From Xiphophorus maculatus (taxonomy: Eukaryota > Chordata > Actinopteri > Cyprinodontiformes > Poeciliidae), in contig NC_036459.1 of NCBI RefSeq assembly GCF_002775205.1, forward strand, positions 910,492 to 974,491: a stretch of DNA of 64,000 bases. The letters run 5' to 3'. Positions 1 to 21,248 of this stretch are shown here, piece after piece. How positions within the stretch are numbered: the stretch's first letter is position 1; every line of letters begins with the position of its first letter. The position numbers and the translations under genes were made by a program. The notes under the pieces were generated by a model that had not been told where the DNA came from, searched no databases, and was given only the letters and a program-made list of their open reading frames with translations.

Positions 1-3517
<3,517 letters not shown>

Positions 3518-5689
3518 ACTCCAACAACCGACGGATCGGTTTTAATTTCCACTCTCGATTTTTAGTTCAAACTCATTTTTACAACAAAGACAAACAGAAA
3601 CATCACGTCTAAACCGACGATACAGCAGGAAGCTGTGGACAAGCTGAAACAGTCGTGTTAATCCAGTTAATCTCATCTTGGATCACCATCATGCTCACAA
3701 TCTGTAGGAAAAGTCTCACATTAAACACAGACGTTTTATAAATCATCTCTAAAGGTTTTGAGCATCAATGGGGTTTTCAGTAAAACCTCAATTATCAGGT
3801 GTTTGTTAGTAATTAGATCTACTAGAATTAAACCCCAAATTACTGTAAAGATAATTTAGCCTAAATTTTCTACAAAAAAATAATTTTTTAAATTAAACCT
3901 GAAAGTGGAGAATTAAAATAAAATTACTACGTTAAACACTGTAGTTTCTTGTGTGGTTATAAGTTTGTCCAACATTAGTAGCTAGTTTAACAAGCACTAG
4001 TGGGCAGTGCTAACTAAAAAGCTAGTTGTGCTAACCCTAAATCACTAATCTTAAGCATTAGCTCTGCTAACGCTAAACAGCTACACCAGCAGGGTCTTTA
4101 ATGCTAACACTGAAGCGCTGTGTTTAACAATCCCCACCATGTGTCAATAACATGAGCTACATCGTAGAATATCGACCTCAACTGGATCACATTTGTCATC
4201 ACACACTTCTGTTTGCGCTAAAGGGAAAGATTATGTGAAACAAACTCCTGGTTTCAGTTTTATAGTTGCTTTGCTAACTCTGCAGCATAAGCTAAAGAGT
4301 TTCATCCCACTTCAAAGTTGTTAGCCGAACAGTCAACAATCAAAACTTCACTCACATGTCGAACTTTATTTTAATTAGCTCCACGATTAGCGGGAGGGAC
4401 CCATCAGTGTTGACAGGCTTCTGCAACTTAGAATTTTGTCCATATTTCTCTATGAACTCTTCTTCTTCTTCGTTTCACGACCAATAATAATGGCTCCAAG
4501 ATTAAGACTGACATGTGGTTAATTAAATTTATTTTGTTTTATTTCTTCTTTTCAGCAGATTCTACAAAAAACAAAGGCTGGATTCCTCCAGTTAGAATCC
4601 GAGATTTAGCATCTTTCACCTGCAAACACACTCAGGAAGACGTGCGTTAATCCGCCACATTAAATAGTCCCAGATGAGTTCATTGTTTCTTTTAAGGTTT
4701 TAAAACTTGCTATCACTGGTTTTGTGCCTCTTGGGATTTTAAAACATTTTGTGAAATTGACCCTGGAGATCCCGGACGAGCCCCCAGTTGTTTTCTCTCT
4801 CTTTGTCTAGCTGAGTTTCTACAGGCTCTGTGCTTTTAGGACCTTTTGTGATTTCATTGTTTTTAAACTGTTTAACTTTTACATATTGTAACATTTTACA
4901 CTTTTATCAGTTTTAACAGATGCTAAGCAATAATAATGCAGAAGGTTAGAATGTTGGCTGGTGTTTGGTGCTTTATGCAGTTTTTTTCACTGTGAAGGAA
5001 GTTTTTATTATTTTACTCATAGGTTTATTGTAAGGTTCTACCACAGAAATACGACTGATAGAGATGACTGAACTGGTTCCTCAGGATTATTTTGGTGGGT
5101 AAATGGAGCAGTTTTGATATGGGCAGTTGTCCAGGGTGGCATCAGGAAGGGGAGGACATAATATATAAGAAAACTAGAGTTGGTACTTTAACACGTTAAT
5201 TTTGATTAATTAATTACAAAGAACGGTTGTGTTCAAGTTGTGCTAAAATGAGTTAGCCAATCAGCGAAGCTACTCAATGCTAATGCTAATTGTGTTGGTA
5301 ATGCTAATGTTAGCGTCCACATTTCTAAAGATGCTCCATGAACAGATTAAAAACAATAAATATCTTAGTTAGTGAGCTCATTTAATTCAATAATTTGACA
5401 ACAAAAAGGTTCTTAATTGAAATGTTTATTTTGTTAATGTGTTGGTTTTGATTATTACAATTAATTGATTACAGACCCTGAAATTAACTCTATTAAAAAC
5501 CTCAATGTAGTCCCACCACTAAAATAATACAACTTAAATATTTGAAGTTGCATCATTTTATTATTTTGTTAAGTTTCCAGACTAAAACAGTCTGTTAAAC
5601 CTGCAGCCTGTTTCGGTCGTATTTCTGTGCAGACTTCAGTGCGAACTGACCGGCGCAGCGGCTCCACCTGCAGCCGCGGCTCCGCTGCA
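3518..5689. other. Intergenic DNA after abcc9, including its 3'UTR
   Basis: No coding exon is seen. The first few hundred bases should be the abcc9 3'UTR. Stretches around 3960-4100 and 5260-5310 are rich in degenerate 'gctaa' and 'gctaatgctaa' motifs, a common fish simple repeat. Nothing else is recognisable. Confidence 0.5.
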
Positions 5690-6058
5690 GGGTCAGCGGC
5701 TCCTCCTGCAGCCTCTGACCCTGCAGCCTCTGACCCTGCAGCCGCTGACCTTGCAGCCTCTGACCCTGCAGCCGCTGACCCTGCAGCCTCTGGCCCTGCA
5801 GCCTCTGACCCTGCAGCCGCTGACCCTGCAGCCTCTGACCCTGCAGTCTCTGGCCCTGCAGTCTCTGGCCCTGCAGCCTCTGACCCTGCAGCCTCTGACC
5901 CTGCAGCCTCTGACCCTGCAGTCTCTGGCCCTGCAGTCTCTGGCCCTGCAGCCTCTGACCCTGCAGCCGCTGACCCTGCAGCCTCTGACCCTGCAGTCTC
6001 TGGCCCTGCAGTCTCTGGCCCTGCAGCCTCTGACCCTGCAGCCTCTGACCCTGCAGTC
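5690..6058. repeat. 15-bp minisatellite (unit cctctgaccctgcag)
   Basis: About 24 tandem copies of a 15-bp unit, each ending in CTGCAG. Variants are cctctgaccctgcag, ccgctgaccctgcag, cctctggccctgcag and tctctggccctgcag, and they recur in blocks, which suggests multi-unit duplication. Because the unit is a multiple of three and lacks stops, several frames stay open on both strands. I regard those ORFs as by-products, since they have no conserved flanks. Confidence 0.95.
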
Positions 6059-8366
6059 TGTCTGCTGTCATGCTTTGCTGAACGGTTTCTGCTTCTTTTT
6101 AGGGACGACGGCTTCCGGTACCTGGAGAGGTGATTTTCTGTAAAGTCTGATTAAAACTTTTCTAATATGATTTTTTAAATGAGTTTAGGTTCATTTAGTT
6201 AGAAATAAAGTTAAACTTTCTGGCAGAAAGCTTCCATGAATAATGGTTGGTTAAATTTCACCAAGATTTTACTGGAAAGTTTTTCGTGACTTAAAGAGAC
6301 ATTTTGTTGCATCTTTTGTTTTACCAACTAAAAACTTTCTAATGGCCAATTTAATCAGCTGCCAGGATTTTATATATTAAAAAAAACACACAAAAAAACA
6401 AGATTGTATTTCTGGAAGAAATTTGCATTGTGTTTATATTCCTATTTGTTAATAATTATGCTCTGATAATCTGATTATTGTTGGCCTTTGTGCTTTTTTA
6501 TAGGTGAATCCTCATTTTCAGAACATTAATTACTGATCAAATATTTTAGAACTTTTCCTATTTACCAAACAGACCTGGAAACATTAATGTTATTTATGAT
6601 ATTTTAAATATAAATAATTCTTACTTTCTTTAACAAAGTTAAAATAGACATTTTACCCGTTTATAGTCAGAACTACTAATAAATTATAATTATTTAGTTT
6701 TATGCTATTTCATAATAATTTAGCAACATCTTTTCACCTCTCTGGAAACGTTGCTGTTGTCTCAGTTTTCTGGTGAATTGGTTAAACTGTTTTTATATCA
6801 TTTATATTATTTTTATTATTTTATGGCTTCTCTTCTGTCAGGAGAAAACACCAGGTTCATTAGATTGTTTATTTCAGTTTTTTCTGATGTTTCATCTCAA
6901 GTTAAACATCACCAGGTTTGTTTGTTTTTTCGCTCACTCATGTTAAAATCTTCTCACTTCAACCTTTCCTCTTCACTTCTAAACATTGTTCTCGTTTTTT
7001 TAATTTTTTATCCATGCAGCTGAGATCAAATTGTTTGCATTTTTACTCTGCTGGATTCTGTTAACACAACAAACTGTCTGTGAAAACGGCAGCAATGAAA
7101 ACAAACAAGATGAAACAGATTAATGTGACTTAATTAAAAACAATCGGTGACATCAGCAGCTCTATGCAGAAAGTCTCACTTGTTCTGAATTCACTCGACT
7201 GTTAGTGACTTTAAATGCAAGTTTTATATGATTTTTATAAGCATTCTGTTTGCATATCTAAGGGTTTTAGTAATATAAAACAATGATTTATTATTTGTGC
7301 CTATTTTTTTACACATGAAATGACAATAAACAGTTTTAAGTAAAGTCAGACTCTTTGTTTTCCATCCTGAAGGAGGAAACTCAGAAAGCAGGTTGATATG
7401 GAATACGCTGCGGAATGGCGCCCTCTGGCGTTAAATCTGTGATTTGCTCTTACAGAACTGAGAGTTAAAACCCGTTTTGATGTTTTTTGGCATCATGTTA
7501 CATAATTATGAGTCATGCTTTCATTTCTTAGCTTTATTTTTGATTAATTTTCTTAATAATTGGAGGCAAAACGCAACACGAGCAGGAGTGCGGGTGTTTT
7601 AAAGCACTTTTGTTTTATTTCTATGCCAATATTTTCTATTTATGGCTTTATTTGAGGTCTGTTTAGATGTATTCCGATTTATTTAGGCTGTTTTTAATGT
7701 TTATAAGATTTGTATTCAATTTGAAATGAGTTTGTAGGCCGGAAATGGAGATTTCCTTTAGTTCATGGTTTATGAAAGAGCAGGAAATAAATTCTGCAGA
7801 TCATCATTCAAGGCCAGATTAAGAGAAAACTGGTCGATTCCGAAGATTATAATAAATGAAATAAAGGAAAGCTATGACATCAAAAATAAATATAATTTGG
7901 ATGTTTCAGTTGAAAAAGATGTGGAAAATGTGGATTTAATCGGCCACTGAATAGCAGAAAATCTTCATAAACTGATTTCTGATATGTGTTTTAGTTAGTT
8001 TATCGGTTCTTAAAAGTCCATAACTAGTCAAAATTATGCATATTATTACGCTGTAAATAGCTAAATAGTTTTTATAATCAAAATTTTCCTCTTTTACGCG
8101 CAATTTGTATGATTTCCGACTGTGCTGGTGCAGTCCTTGAAGGCAGCAGCAGCTTCCAGTCCTGATCGGGTCTGGACTCTGGAAGTTGGACGACGTCAAT
8201 AGGACAGAGGACACTGTCCCAGCCCTCAGGAGCGGAGCAGAGGCGGCGCGCTGCTCCCAACTCGGGACGTTTTAATCTTTTGCGCATTTTCGGCATGTTT
8301 CCGCGCGTAAAGGCGCACTGAGTGAGGTGGATCTGGGCTTCAGGGCGGCTGAGGAAGAGGAGCGAG
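6059..8366. other. Intergenic DNA and kcnj8 5' region
   Basis: AT-rich sequence with no supported exon from 6059 to about 8080. From about 8100 the sequence becomes GC-rich up to the kcnj8 start codon and probably holds its promoter and 5'UTR. I could not place a transcription start. Confidence 0.45.
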
Positions 8367-14730
<6,364 letters not shown>

Positions 14731-14900
14731 CATGAGGCCTTCCTCCTGCAGGGTGCGCTGTTCCTCCTGGCCGGGACCAGGACTGTTTCTCTGGCGGGAC
14801 TCCTCCTGCTCCTGCTCCCCGCCTCAACGCGACTCGTGTCTCAGTGCGTCTGTTGTTGTTGTTATTACTGTTATTATCTTCATTAGCAGGTGATTGCACT

Positions 14901-14901
14901 G

Positions 14902-14932
<31 letters not shown>

Positions 14933-14949
14933 CACACACACACACACAC
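14901..14949. repeat. (AC)n microsatellite
   Basis: About 49 bases of CA dinucleotides with one interruption (CG at about 14925), in the kcnj8 3'UTR. Confidence 0.95.
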
Positions 14950-15503
14950 CTGTATGGGATGTTTGGTAGCACTGTGTATCACTGACATAACAGCTGTTAT
15001 GAACATGAAGGAGTCTTGATGAATGTTTATAACTGTAGTATCGTTTGGTAAATAATGACATTTTAATGCAGGTTTTAGTGCAACTTTGAAACTTTAAAAG
15101 TTTCATTATTTACCGACTGGATGCTTTATGTCAACAGTTATCAACATTCATAAAGACTCCTTCATGTTTCTGATGCTTTATGTCAGTATTCTTCACTCCT
15201 TCTCATAAAGTGCTACCGGATGTTTTCTCAGAACAAAACCACGTAAATAATATCAAGCAGCACTTTATGTTCAGAAAATATTAATTTGCACAACAATGCT
15301 CATCAAGATGCTAATCCAAGTAGAAATAACTGCTAGTTTAGGCTCAAACGGCGTCATTCTATATCTCATATCTCATATTTCATTTCTCTGACTTGTTCAA
15401 AGTGTTTCTGCTTCCTGGATGTGCAGACATGCAGGTTCTTTCTCATCCTTTAACAGTAATTATTACGAGCCAATCACTAATGTTCTGTGTTTTTGTGTTT
15501 GAC

Positions 15504-15509
15504 AATAAA
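15504..15509 (+). terminator. Candidate poly(A) signal of kcnj8
   Basis: AATAAA about 775 bases after the kcnj8 stop codon. It is the first canonical hexamer I noticed on this strand before the TRIM gene, which would make the 3'UTR about 0.8 kb. Confidence 0.5.
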
Positions 15510-15789
15510 TGCACCAACTTGTTATGAATATCGTTTCTATTGTAACGTTTTGTCAAAATTTGAGCAGAAGTTTCTGAAAATGAAAATGATTTTCATATTG
15601 AACTTAAACAGCTGATAGAATCTGAATTTATTACCAGAAGCACAAATTAAGTAAACAAAAATATGTTGATGAATAAAATGTTTAATGGGTTAAAACTGTC
15701 ACCATGTCAGTTTAACATGAGACAGATAATCTGTAAAAAGATCGATCTCCACTTCCTCCCAGAGCTGCTACTGGCGGCTGAAGAAATGC

Positions 15790-15870
15790 AAACAACCAAT
15801 CAGAGCCGGAGGCGGGGCTGGCATTTCCTGCTCTTTTTAAAAAGCTCCTCCCTGACCTGCATTCAGGTGA
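15790..15870 (+). promoter_or_regulatory. Putative core promoter of the TRIM gene
   Basis: Within 50 bases there is a CCAAT box (about 15795), a GC box (ggcgggg, about 15811) and a TATA-like tttttaaaaag (about 15833-15843). A strong donor, CAG|GTGAGT, follows at 15865-15866, so the 5'UTR may hold a short intron ending before the ATG at 16113. The CCAAT/GC core resembles the middle of the TTAA MITE at 2244-2683. Confidence 0.4.
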
Positions 15871-16112
15871 GTCAGGAAGTAAAACTGCTGATTTCCTTAT
15901 CAGAGACGTTGGAATAAACCAACAGAAGACAAAAACCTCGACTGTGAGATCAAATTCAAGAGTTTCTCTTGAAGGATGATGAAATGCTTCAAGGAACACC
16001 AGGGATGCTGCAGGTGGTAACAAAACGGATCGGCTGCAGGCAGGAGAACAAGAACTAGAAGATTTATTCAAAAGTGAAACTGTCTACGTAGTTCAGAGGA
16101 ACGTCTAGAGTC

Positions 16113-17498
16113 ATGGCTTCATACCAAAGGGAAGAGCTTCTGTGCCCAATTTGCCAGAACACTTTTGAGATTCCAGTAACTCTGACATGTGAGCACAGCT
16201 TCTGTGTCTCCTGTTTAAAGACAAACTGGGAAGAGAGAGAAACCACTGCATGTCCAGTCTGTAAGAGAAGGTCATCGAAGACACTACCTCCACCTGACTT
16301 TGCTCTGAAGATGGCGTGTGACGAGGTGAGAGCTTCAGGCTCTGAGCCGCTCTGCAGTCTGCATGCAGAAACACTCAGCTTGTTCTGTGTGGATGAGCAG
16401 CAGCTGCTGTGCTGCGTCTGCAGGGAGTCAGAGACGCACAGCGAGCACAAGCTCCAGCTCGCCGCAGAGGCTGGACAGCAGGCCAAGAAAACCCTGCAGG
16501 ATTCCCTGAAGCCCTTAAGAAAGAGGATGAGGCTCATCCATGAAGTGAAGGGAAACTGTGATCAAACTGCAGGTCACATCAAAACTCAGGCTGAAGCTAC
16601 AGAGAGGAAGATCAAAGAGCAGTTTAAGAGGCTTCACCAGTTTCTGGAGGAAGAGGAGGAGGCCAGGCTGAATGCACTGTGGGAGGAAGAGGAGCAGAAG
16701 AGTCACATGATGGCAGAGAAGATCAGAGCGCTGAGCAAAGAAATCTCAGATCTGTCAGGAATAATTAAAACCACAGAGCATGAACTGAGAGCAAAAAATG
16801 TCCAGTTTCTGCTGAATTACAAAGAAACGGTGGAGAGAATCCAGCAGCAGCCGGTTCCTGATGATCCGGAACTGATCTCAGGAACGCTGATCGATGAGGC
16901 CAGATATCTGGGAAACCTGAGCTTCAACGTCTGGAGCAAGATGAAGGACATGATCTCCTTCACTCCTGTCGTCCTGGATCCAAACACAGCCCATCCAGAC
17001 CTCACTCTGTCCGACGATCTGACCAGTCTGACTCAGGGCACGGGAAAACAGGAACTTCCTGACAATCCAGAGAGGATCAACCACTTCATTTCTGTCGTTG
17101 GCTCGAAGAGTTTCACCTCAGGATGTCACAGCTGGGAGGTGGAGGTAGGAGAAAACGATGCCTACATTCTGGGTGTGCTAGCGGGGTCGGCTGTGAGGAA
17201 AGGCGTCATCTGGTCCGGACTGTGGAGGCTCATGTTCTGCAAAGGAGAATACAAAACACTTTCCTCAACAGATCCGGGATCTGACGTCTCTATGAAGGGA
17301 AACCCAAGAAGGATCCGGCTTTTCCTGGACTATGATGGAGGACGGCTGTCGTTTTCAGATGCAGAAACTGGAACACACATACACACCTTCACACACACTT
17401 TCACCGACAGGTTGTTTCCATACATCAGCACCTGGAGCGGGGTCACAATAAAGATCGCAGCGCAGAAAATCACTGCTGCAGTGGAAGAGCATCTTTAG
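16113..17498 (+). CDS. TRIM-family E3 ubiquitin ligase, RING / B-box / coiled coil / PRY-SPRY (TRIM35-like)
   Basis: A single uninterrupted ORF of 461 residues. A C3HC4 RING begins at residues 11-14 (C-P-I-C) with C-E-H-S-F-C and C-P-V-C, which recruits E2 enzymes. A B-box 2 zinc finger follows at about 79-118 (C-S-L-H to H-S-E-H). A long charged coiled coil occupies about 115-250, and a PRY-SPRY domain about 285-455 (L-D-P-N-T-A-H-P-D-L, then W-E-V-E-V). This is the layout of the expanded fish TRIM35-like / zinc-binding protein A33-like group. SPRY domains bind target proteins, and many fish members act in antiviral or inflammatory control, but the target here is unknown. The lack of coding introns suggests retroposition or a single-exon lineage. 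The ATG at 16113 gives the usual short lead before the RING. It sits between kcnj8 and echdc3 on the same strand. Confidence 0.9.
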   Translation: MASYQREELLCPICQNTFEIPVTLTCEHSFCVSCLKTNWEERETTACPVCKRRSSKTLPPPDFALKMACDEVRASGSEPLCSLHAETLSLFCVDEQQLLCCVCRESETHSEHKLQLAAEAGQQAKKTLQDSLKPLRKRMRLIHEVKGNCDQTAGHIKTQAEATERKIKEQFKRLHQFLEEEEEARLNALWEEEEQKSHMMAEKIRALSKEISDLSGIIKTTEHELRAKNVQFLLNYKETVERIQQQPVPDDPELISGTLIDEARYLGNLSFNVWSKMKDMISFTPVVLDPNTAHPDLTLSDDLTSLTQGTGKQELPDNPERINHFISVVGSKSFTSGCHSWEVEVGENDAYILGVLAGSAVRKGVIWSGLWRLMFCKGEYKTLSSTDPGSDVSMKGNPRRIRLFLDYDGGRLSFSDAETGTHIHTFTHTFTDRLFPYISTWSGVTIKIAAQKITAAVEEHL

Positions 17499-18236
17499 AA
17501 ACTCTGCTTTCCTGCACTTTCTGCAACAGTGTCTTGTTTTTTAGCTGTCAGATAATGTTTCCTCACTGAATGGTGAAACATTCTGAGCAAAGAAAGGTGA
17601 ATATAGACAATGAATGTATGTTATTAATGAAAAGTTTAATAGCTCATGCTCTCAGAGTAACTCTTATGATTTTTACTTTATTATGAAGGAATGTCCAGGG
17701 ATTGTAATAGTTTTTACTTCTTTCATTTTTAATTATTTTATGAAGGTGTTTCTAATTGGTCAGTGTAAAAAAATCTGATTCTACTTGGAGAATGACTTTG
17801 GCCAGCTGTAAAAATGAAGACAGCAAAACAAACTAATTGTAACAAAAATGTGCTATAACTTGGAATTATCTGTGAAATCAAATTTAATAGTTTGAAGGAA
17901 TATGTGGGTTTTACTATTATTTTTTAAATCAGTCAGGACAAGGGAAAAAACTGTCACTGCTGATTATGTTGAAAATCATGAGAAATGTTTGCAAGTAATT
18001 TTATGTTTTTTATTGTTTTAAATATGAAATGAAATCAGGCACAATAGAGAGAGCAGCTGATTAATTTATGACTATAATAAATATTTTAGCAGAAAAATCA
18101 TTTCTTCTCCTGTTTTTATGTTTTTTTCTGTCAATTTCTGGTTTCTGTACATGCGCAGACCGGGTTTGTTTGACCACGGACAGCGCATGTCATTCCTGAC
18201 GTCATAAGCCGGAAGTAGTGGAAAGAAGGTTGTGAA
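17499..18236. other. TRIM 3'UTR and echdc3 promoter region
   Basis: AT-rich, with a candidate AATAAA at 18076-18081 for the TRIM transcript. From about 18150 a CpG-containing segment with 'tgacgtca' (18198-18205, a CRE-like palindrome) leads into the echdc3 ATG. No other coding potential is seen. Confidence 0.5.
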
Positions 18237-21200
18237 ATGGCTCGCAGTTTGTTGTGTGGAGGCGTTTCTGTGTTTCAGGTCAGCAGGAGGATACCGCTGC
18301 TGTCCGCTTCTCGGTGTTACTCCCAGTCGGAACCGGAACCGCTGACTCTGAGGGAACAGAAGCACGGAATCAGGTGCTGCCATTAAAAACAGGTCGCTTC
18401 ACCAACCCGAACCCTCATGTAGAAACAGATCATTTAAGGAGAAACTGAGGATTCAGTAAAGGGAGATGCTTTCTGTGGTCCACAAACTGAACCAGAACAT
18501 CTTAATGGGTCTCAGTGGAAATTCGGCTGAAATATTACGCGGTCATTATCGCCTTGTTGTAGTAAATCAAGACATTTAGCTTTATTATTGGTGTGAACAG
18601 CTTACTTTTACTTCAGTAGAAGTAACAGAGATTTCCAGGTTCGAAATTTATTATGCATTAGAAAAACCTCAATATCCTCAAAAAAATTAAATTACATAAA
18701 TTACTTTTTTTCGAGTTTATACAAAATTACAAAAACTGGAATAATAAATTCCCGTTTTAGTTTTAATTGTCAGGGTTGGATCAATATAAATGTCTTGGGT
18801 TCAGACAATCTTAATGTAGCAATGTAAAATTTTAATTTGTATTTAAAACTAAAAACATGTTGAAATATTTCAATACATAATGGTATCTGTAATGAGTAGA
18901 CATAAACAGTAAAAATACAATATTACGCTGAAGTGGCTGCAGAGTAGTTTATCACCATGACAACCTCTGAAAGAAATTGGCCCTGAATCTGCTGCCATCC
19001 ACCTGCAGGCCTCTGTACCTCATTCCCGATTAAACACATTTAAATTAAATTTACTTTGTTTAGTTTCTACAAGGAAAATAGACCCAGTTATATGCATAAG
19101 AATGCATATTTATCTCAATAAAGTCCAATCCGAATTGGACTTCGACTTGGACATGACAAGTTTGACCCAATTTTACCCCGATTCCCAGCCTGGGAAAGTT
19201 TGCATCAGTTGTGTGAGAGGAGAATCAACCCGACTTCAGCCAGTTAAGCAAACATGACTCTGAACCCAGTTGGGTAGTGTGAACTGATCGTTGATCCAAC
19301 GGCTGCTGCTGACAGTCGATAAAAAAGGAAAGCAAAGAGCCGACTGTTTATTATTTTTAAAGGTTCATTTGTAACTATAACATTTTCTGGATATAAACAA
19401 ACTAAACATAACACAAACTGTCACAAAGTAATAAAAAACTTAATTGTAAGACTAAAATACAGTAATAAATTAAGAACCTCAGGAAGAAACATTTCAAATA
19501 GTGAACAATGTCCAGAAACAATTGTCAATAATTTATAAAATAAAGTAAATTAAAGTTGACTAAATGTACGGTACACACATGGTGGTATGAGAACAATAAA
19601 AAAGTATCAGTTTAAGAGAATATTATTGTGACAAATATTCTTTAAAATATTTTCTAATGTGTTAAAAAGCTACATTCCTACCAGGAGGATCATTTTAAAC
19701 AACCCTAAGAAGAGGAACGCTCTGTCCTTGTCCATGCTGGAAACCCTCCGAGAAAACATCCTGACTGACGTTGACGGCGAAGATCTCAGAGTCATCATCA
19801 TATCAGGTCTGTTTGTAATTACTCGTTCATATTAGAGACAGGAAGCAGTTGGTCCTACGTTTGCGCTGCTTGTTTCAGCCAAAGGTCCGGTGTTCTCGTC
19901 GGGACACGACCTGAAGGAGCTGACGTCCACGCAGGGCCGAGAATACCACACCAAGGTGTTTCAAACCTGCTCAGAGGTCAGTTTGTGTCTGGGATGGGAC
20001 TGAAACTCCAGCTGAAGAGTCAAAACATGTTCCAGTTGGGAAATAAATCCTTACATCAGATAAGCAAGCACTGAAAATGTCAATATTTCTCTTATTTTAA
20101 ACATTTCTGACATAAAATACCTGTTGGATTGGAGTTTAGTATAGGCATGGAACAAGGCTTCAGGTGTTCATAACCTCAGCTGTTGGTAATTTTTGTGTTT
20201 TAGGTGATGACTCTGATACAAGACCTCCCTATTCCAGTGATCGCCATGGTGAACGGCGTTGCCACGGCAGCCGGTTGCCAGCTGGTTGCCAGTTGTGACA
20301 TTGCAGTTGCGACCGAGAAATCCACCTTTGCCACTCCGGGCGTCAACGTGGGTCTGTTCTGCTCGACGCCGGCGGTGGCCGTGGGCAGAGCGGTGCCAAG
20401 AAAGGTACCGACACTTTTCAAAACTTTTATTACGGTACGAACTGAAGGGATTCTGCTGAGATAAAAGTGGTTTTGTTTCACTTTTGAGGTATTCAGCAGG
20501 TTTAGGATTTATCCCAGAAGTTCTTACTGGACCTGGCAACATTTTCCTGGTGTAGCTGATGACACATTTTTTTCACCTGATACATGCGCCACCTGGTGGC
20601 TGTTTATTCACAATGAATGTTATGCATTTATAACTCAAGAATCAAAGTAGTATTGGGGAAATAATTTAAAATGTCATATTTTAAATTATTTGTGCTACTT
20701 AAAATATTTACTTGGTATAGTAATGGTGAGAACCTTGAGCACCTTTCTTTCTGCTATTTTGTTGGTCAACAGAAAATCACCCACAGTCATTAAAGTCCTC
20801 TATCGAACTCTTATCACGTTGTTTTTGTAAACAGGTTGCCATGGAGATGCTGCTGACAGGATCTCCTATCTCAGCCCATGATGCCCTGTTGCATGGCCTG
20901 ATTAGCAAGGTGGTGCCAGAGGAGCGGTTGGAGGAGGAGACATTAGCCATCGCCCAGCGAGTGTGTCAGTCCAGTCGACCTGTTGTAGCTCTTGGCAAGG
21001 CCACATTCCAAAGGTACGCTATTATTAATGGTTTGCAGTGAATACCTGACACAAAAGATTGCATTTATTTCTTGTGTTTCTGGTTCTTTTATAGACAAAT
21101 GGCTCAAGGCAGAGACGCAGCATATGCCACTGCCTCCAAGGTGATGGTGGACAACCTGGCTCTGAGAGATGGACAGGAGGGGATCCAGGCCTTCTTAGAG

Positions 21201-21248
21201 AAACGCAAACCTGTGTGGAGCCATAAACCTGAGAAAGTTCATGACTGA
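18237..21248 (+). CDS. echdc3: ECHDC3, enoyl-CoA hydratase domain-containing protein 3 (mitochondrial)
   Basis: Exons 18237-18373, 19685-19806, 19879-19976, 20204-20404, 20835-21013 and 21095-21248 join to 891 nt (296 residues; the human protein is about 300). The first 40 residues are rich in R, S and L with few acidic residues, like a mitochondrial targeting peptide. The crotonase fold follows: [10 protein letters not shown], an oxyanion-hole segment F-S-S-G-H-D-L-K, then [15 protein letters not shown]. The end, L-R-D-G-Q-E-G-I with K-R-K-P-V-W-S-H, closely matches mammalian ECHDC3. The two glutamates used by classical enoyl-CoA hydratase are replaced: Q in A-A-G-C-Q-L, and T-P-G where the classical enzyme has Q-P-E. 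Simple hydratase activity is therefore doubtful. It is tail to tail with usp6nl, its usual neighbour. A poly(A) signal lies at 21570-21575. Confidence 0.95.

Noticed and set aside
5595-6143. Open frames with Q-R-L-Q-G or A-A-S-D-P repeats
   Set aside because: Products of the 15-bp minisatellite, open on both strands.
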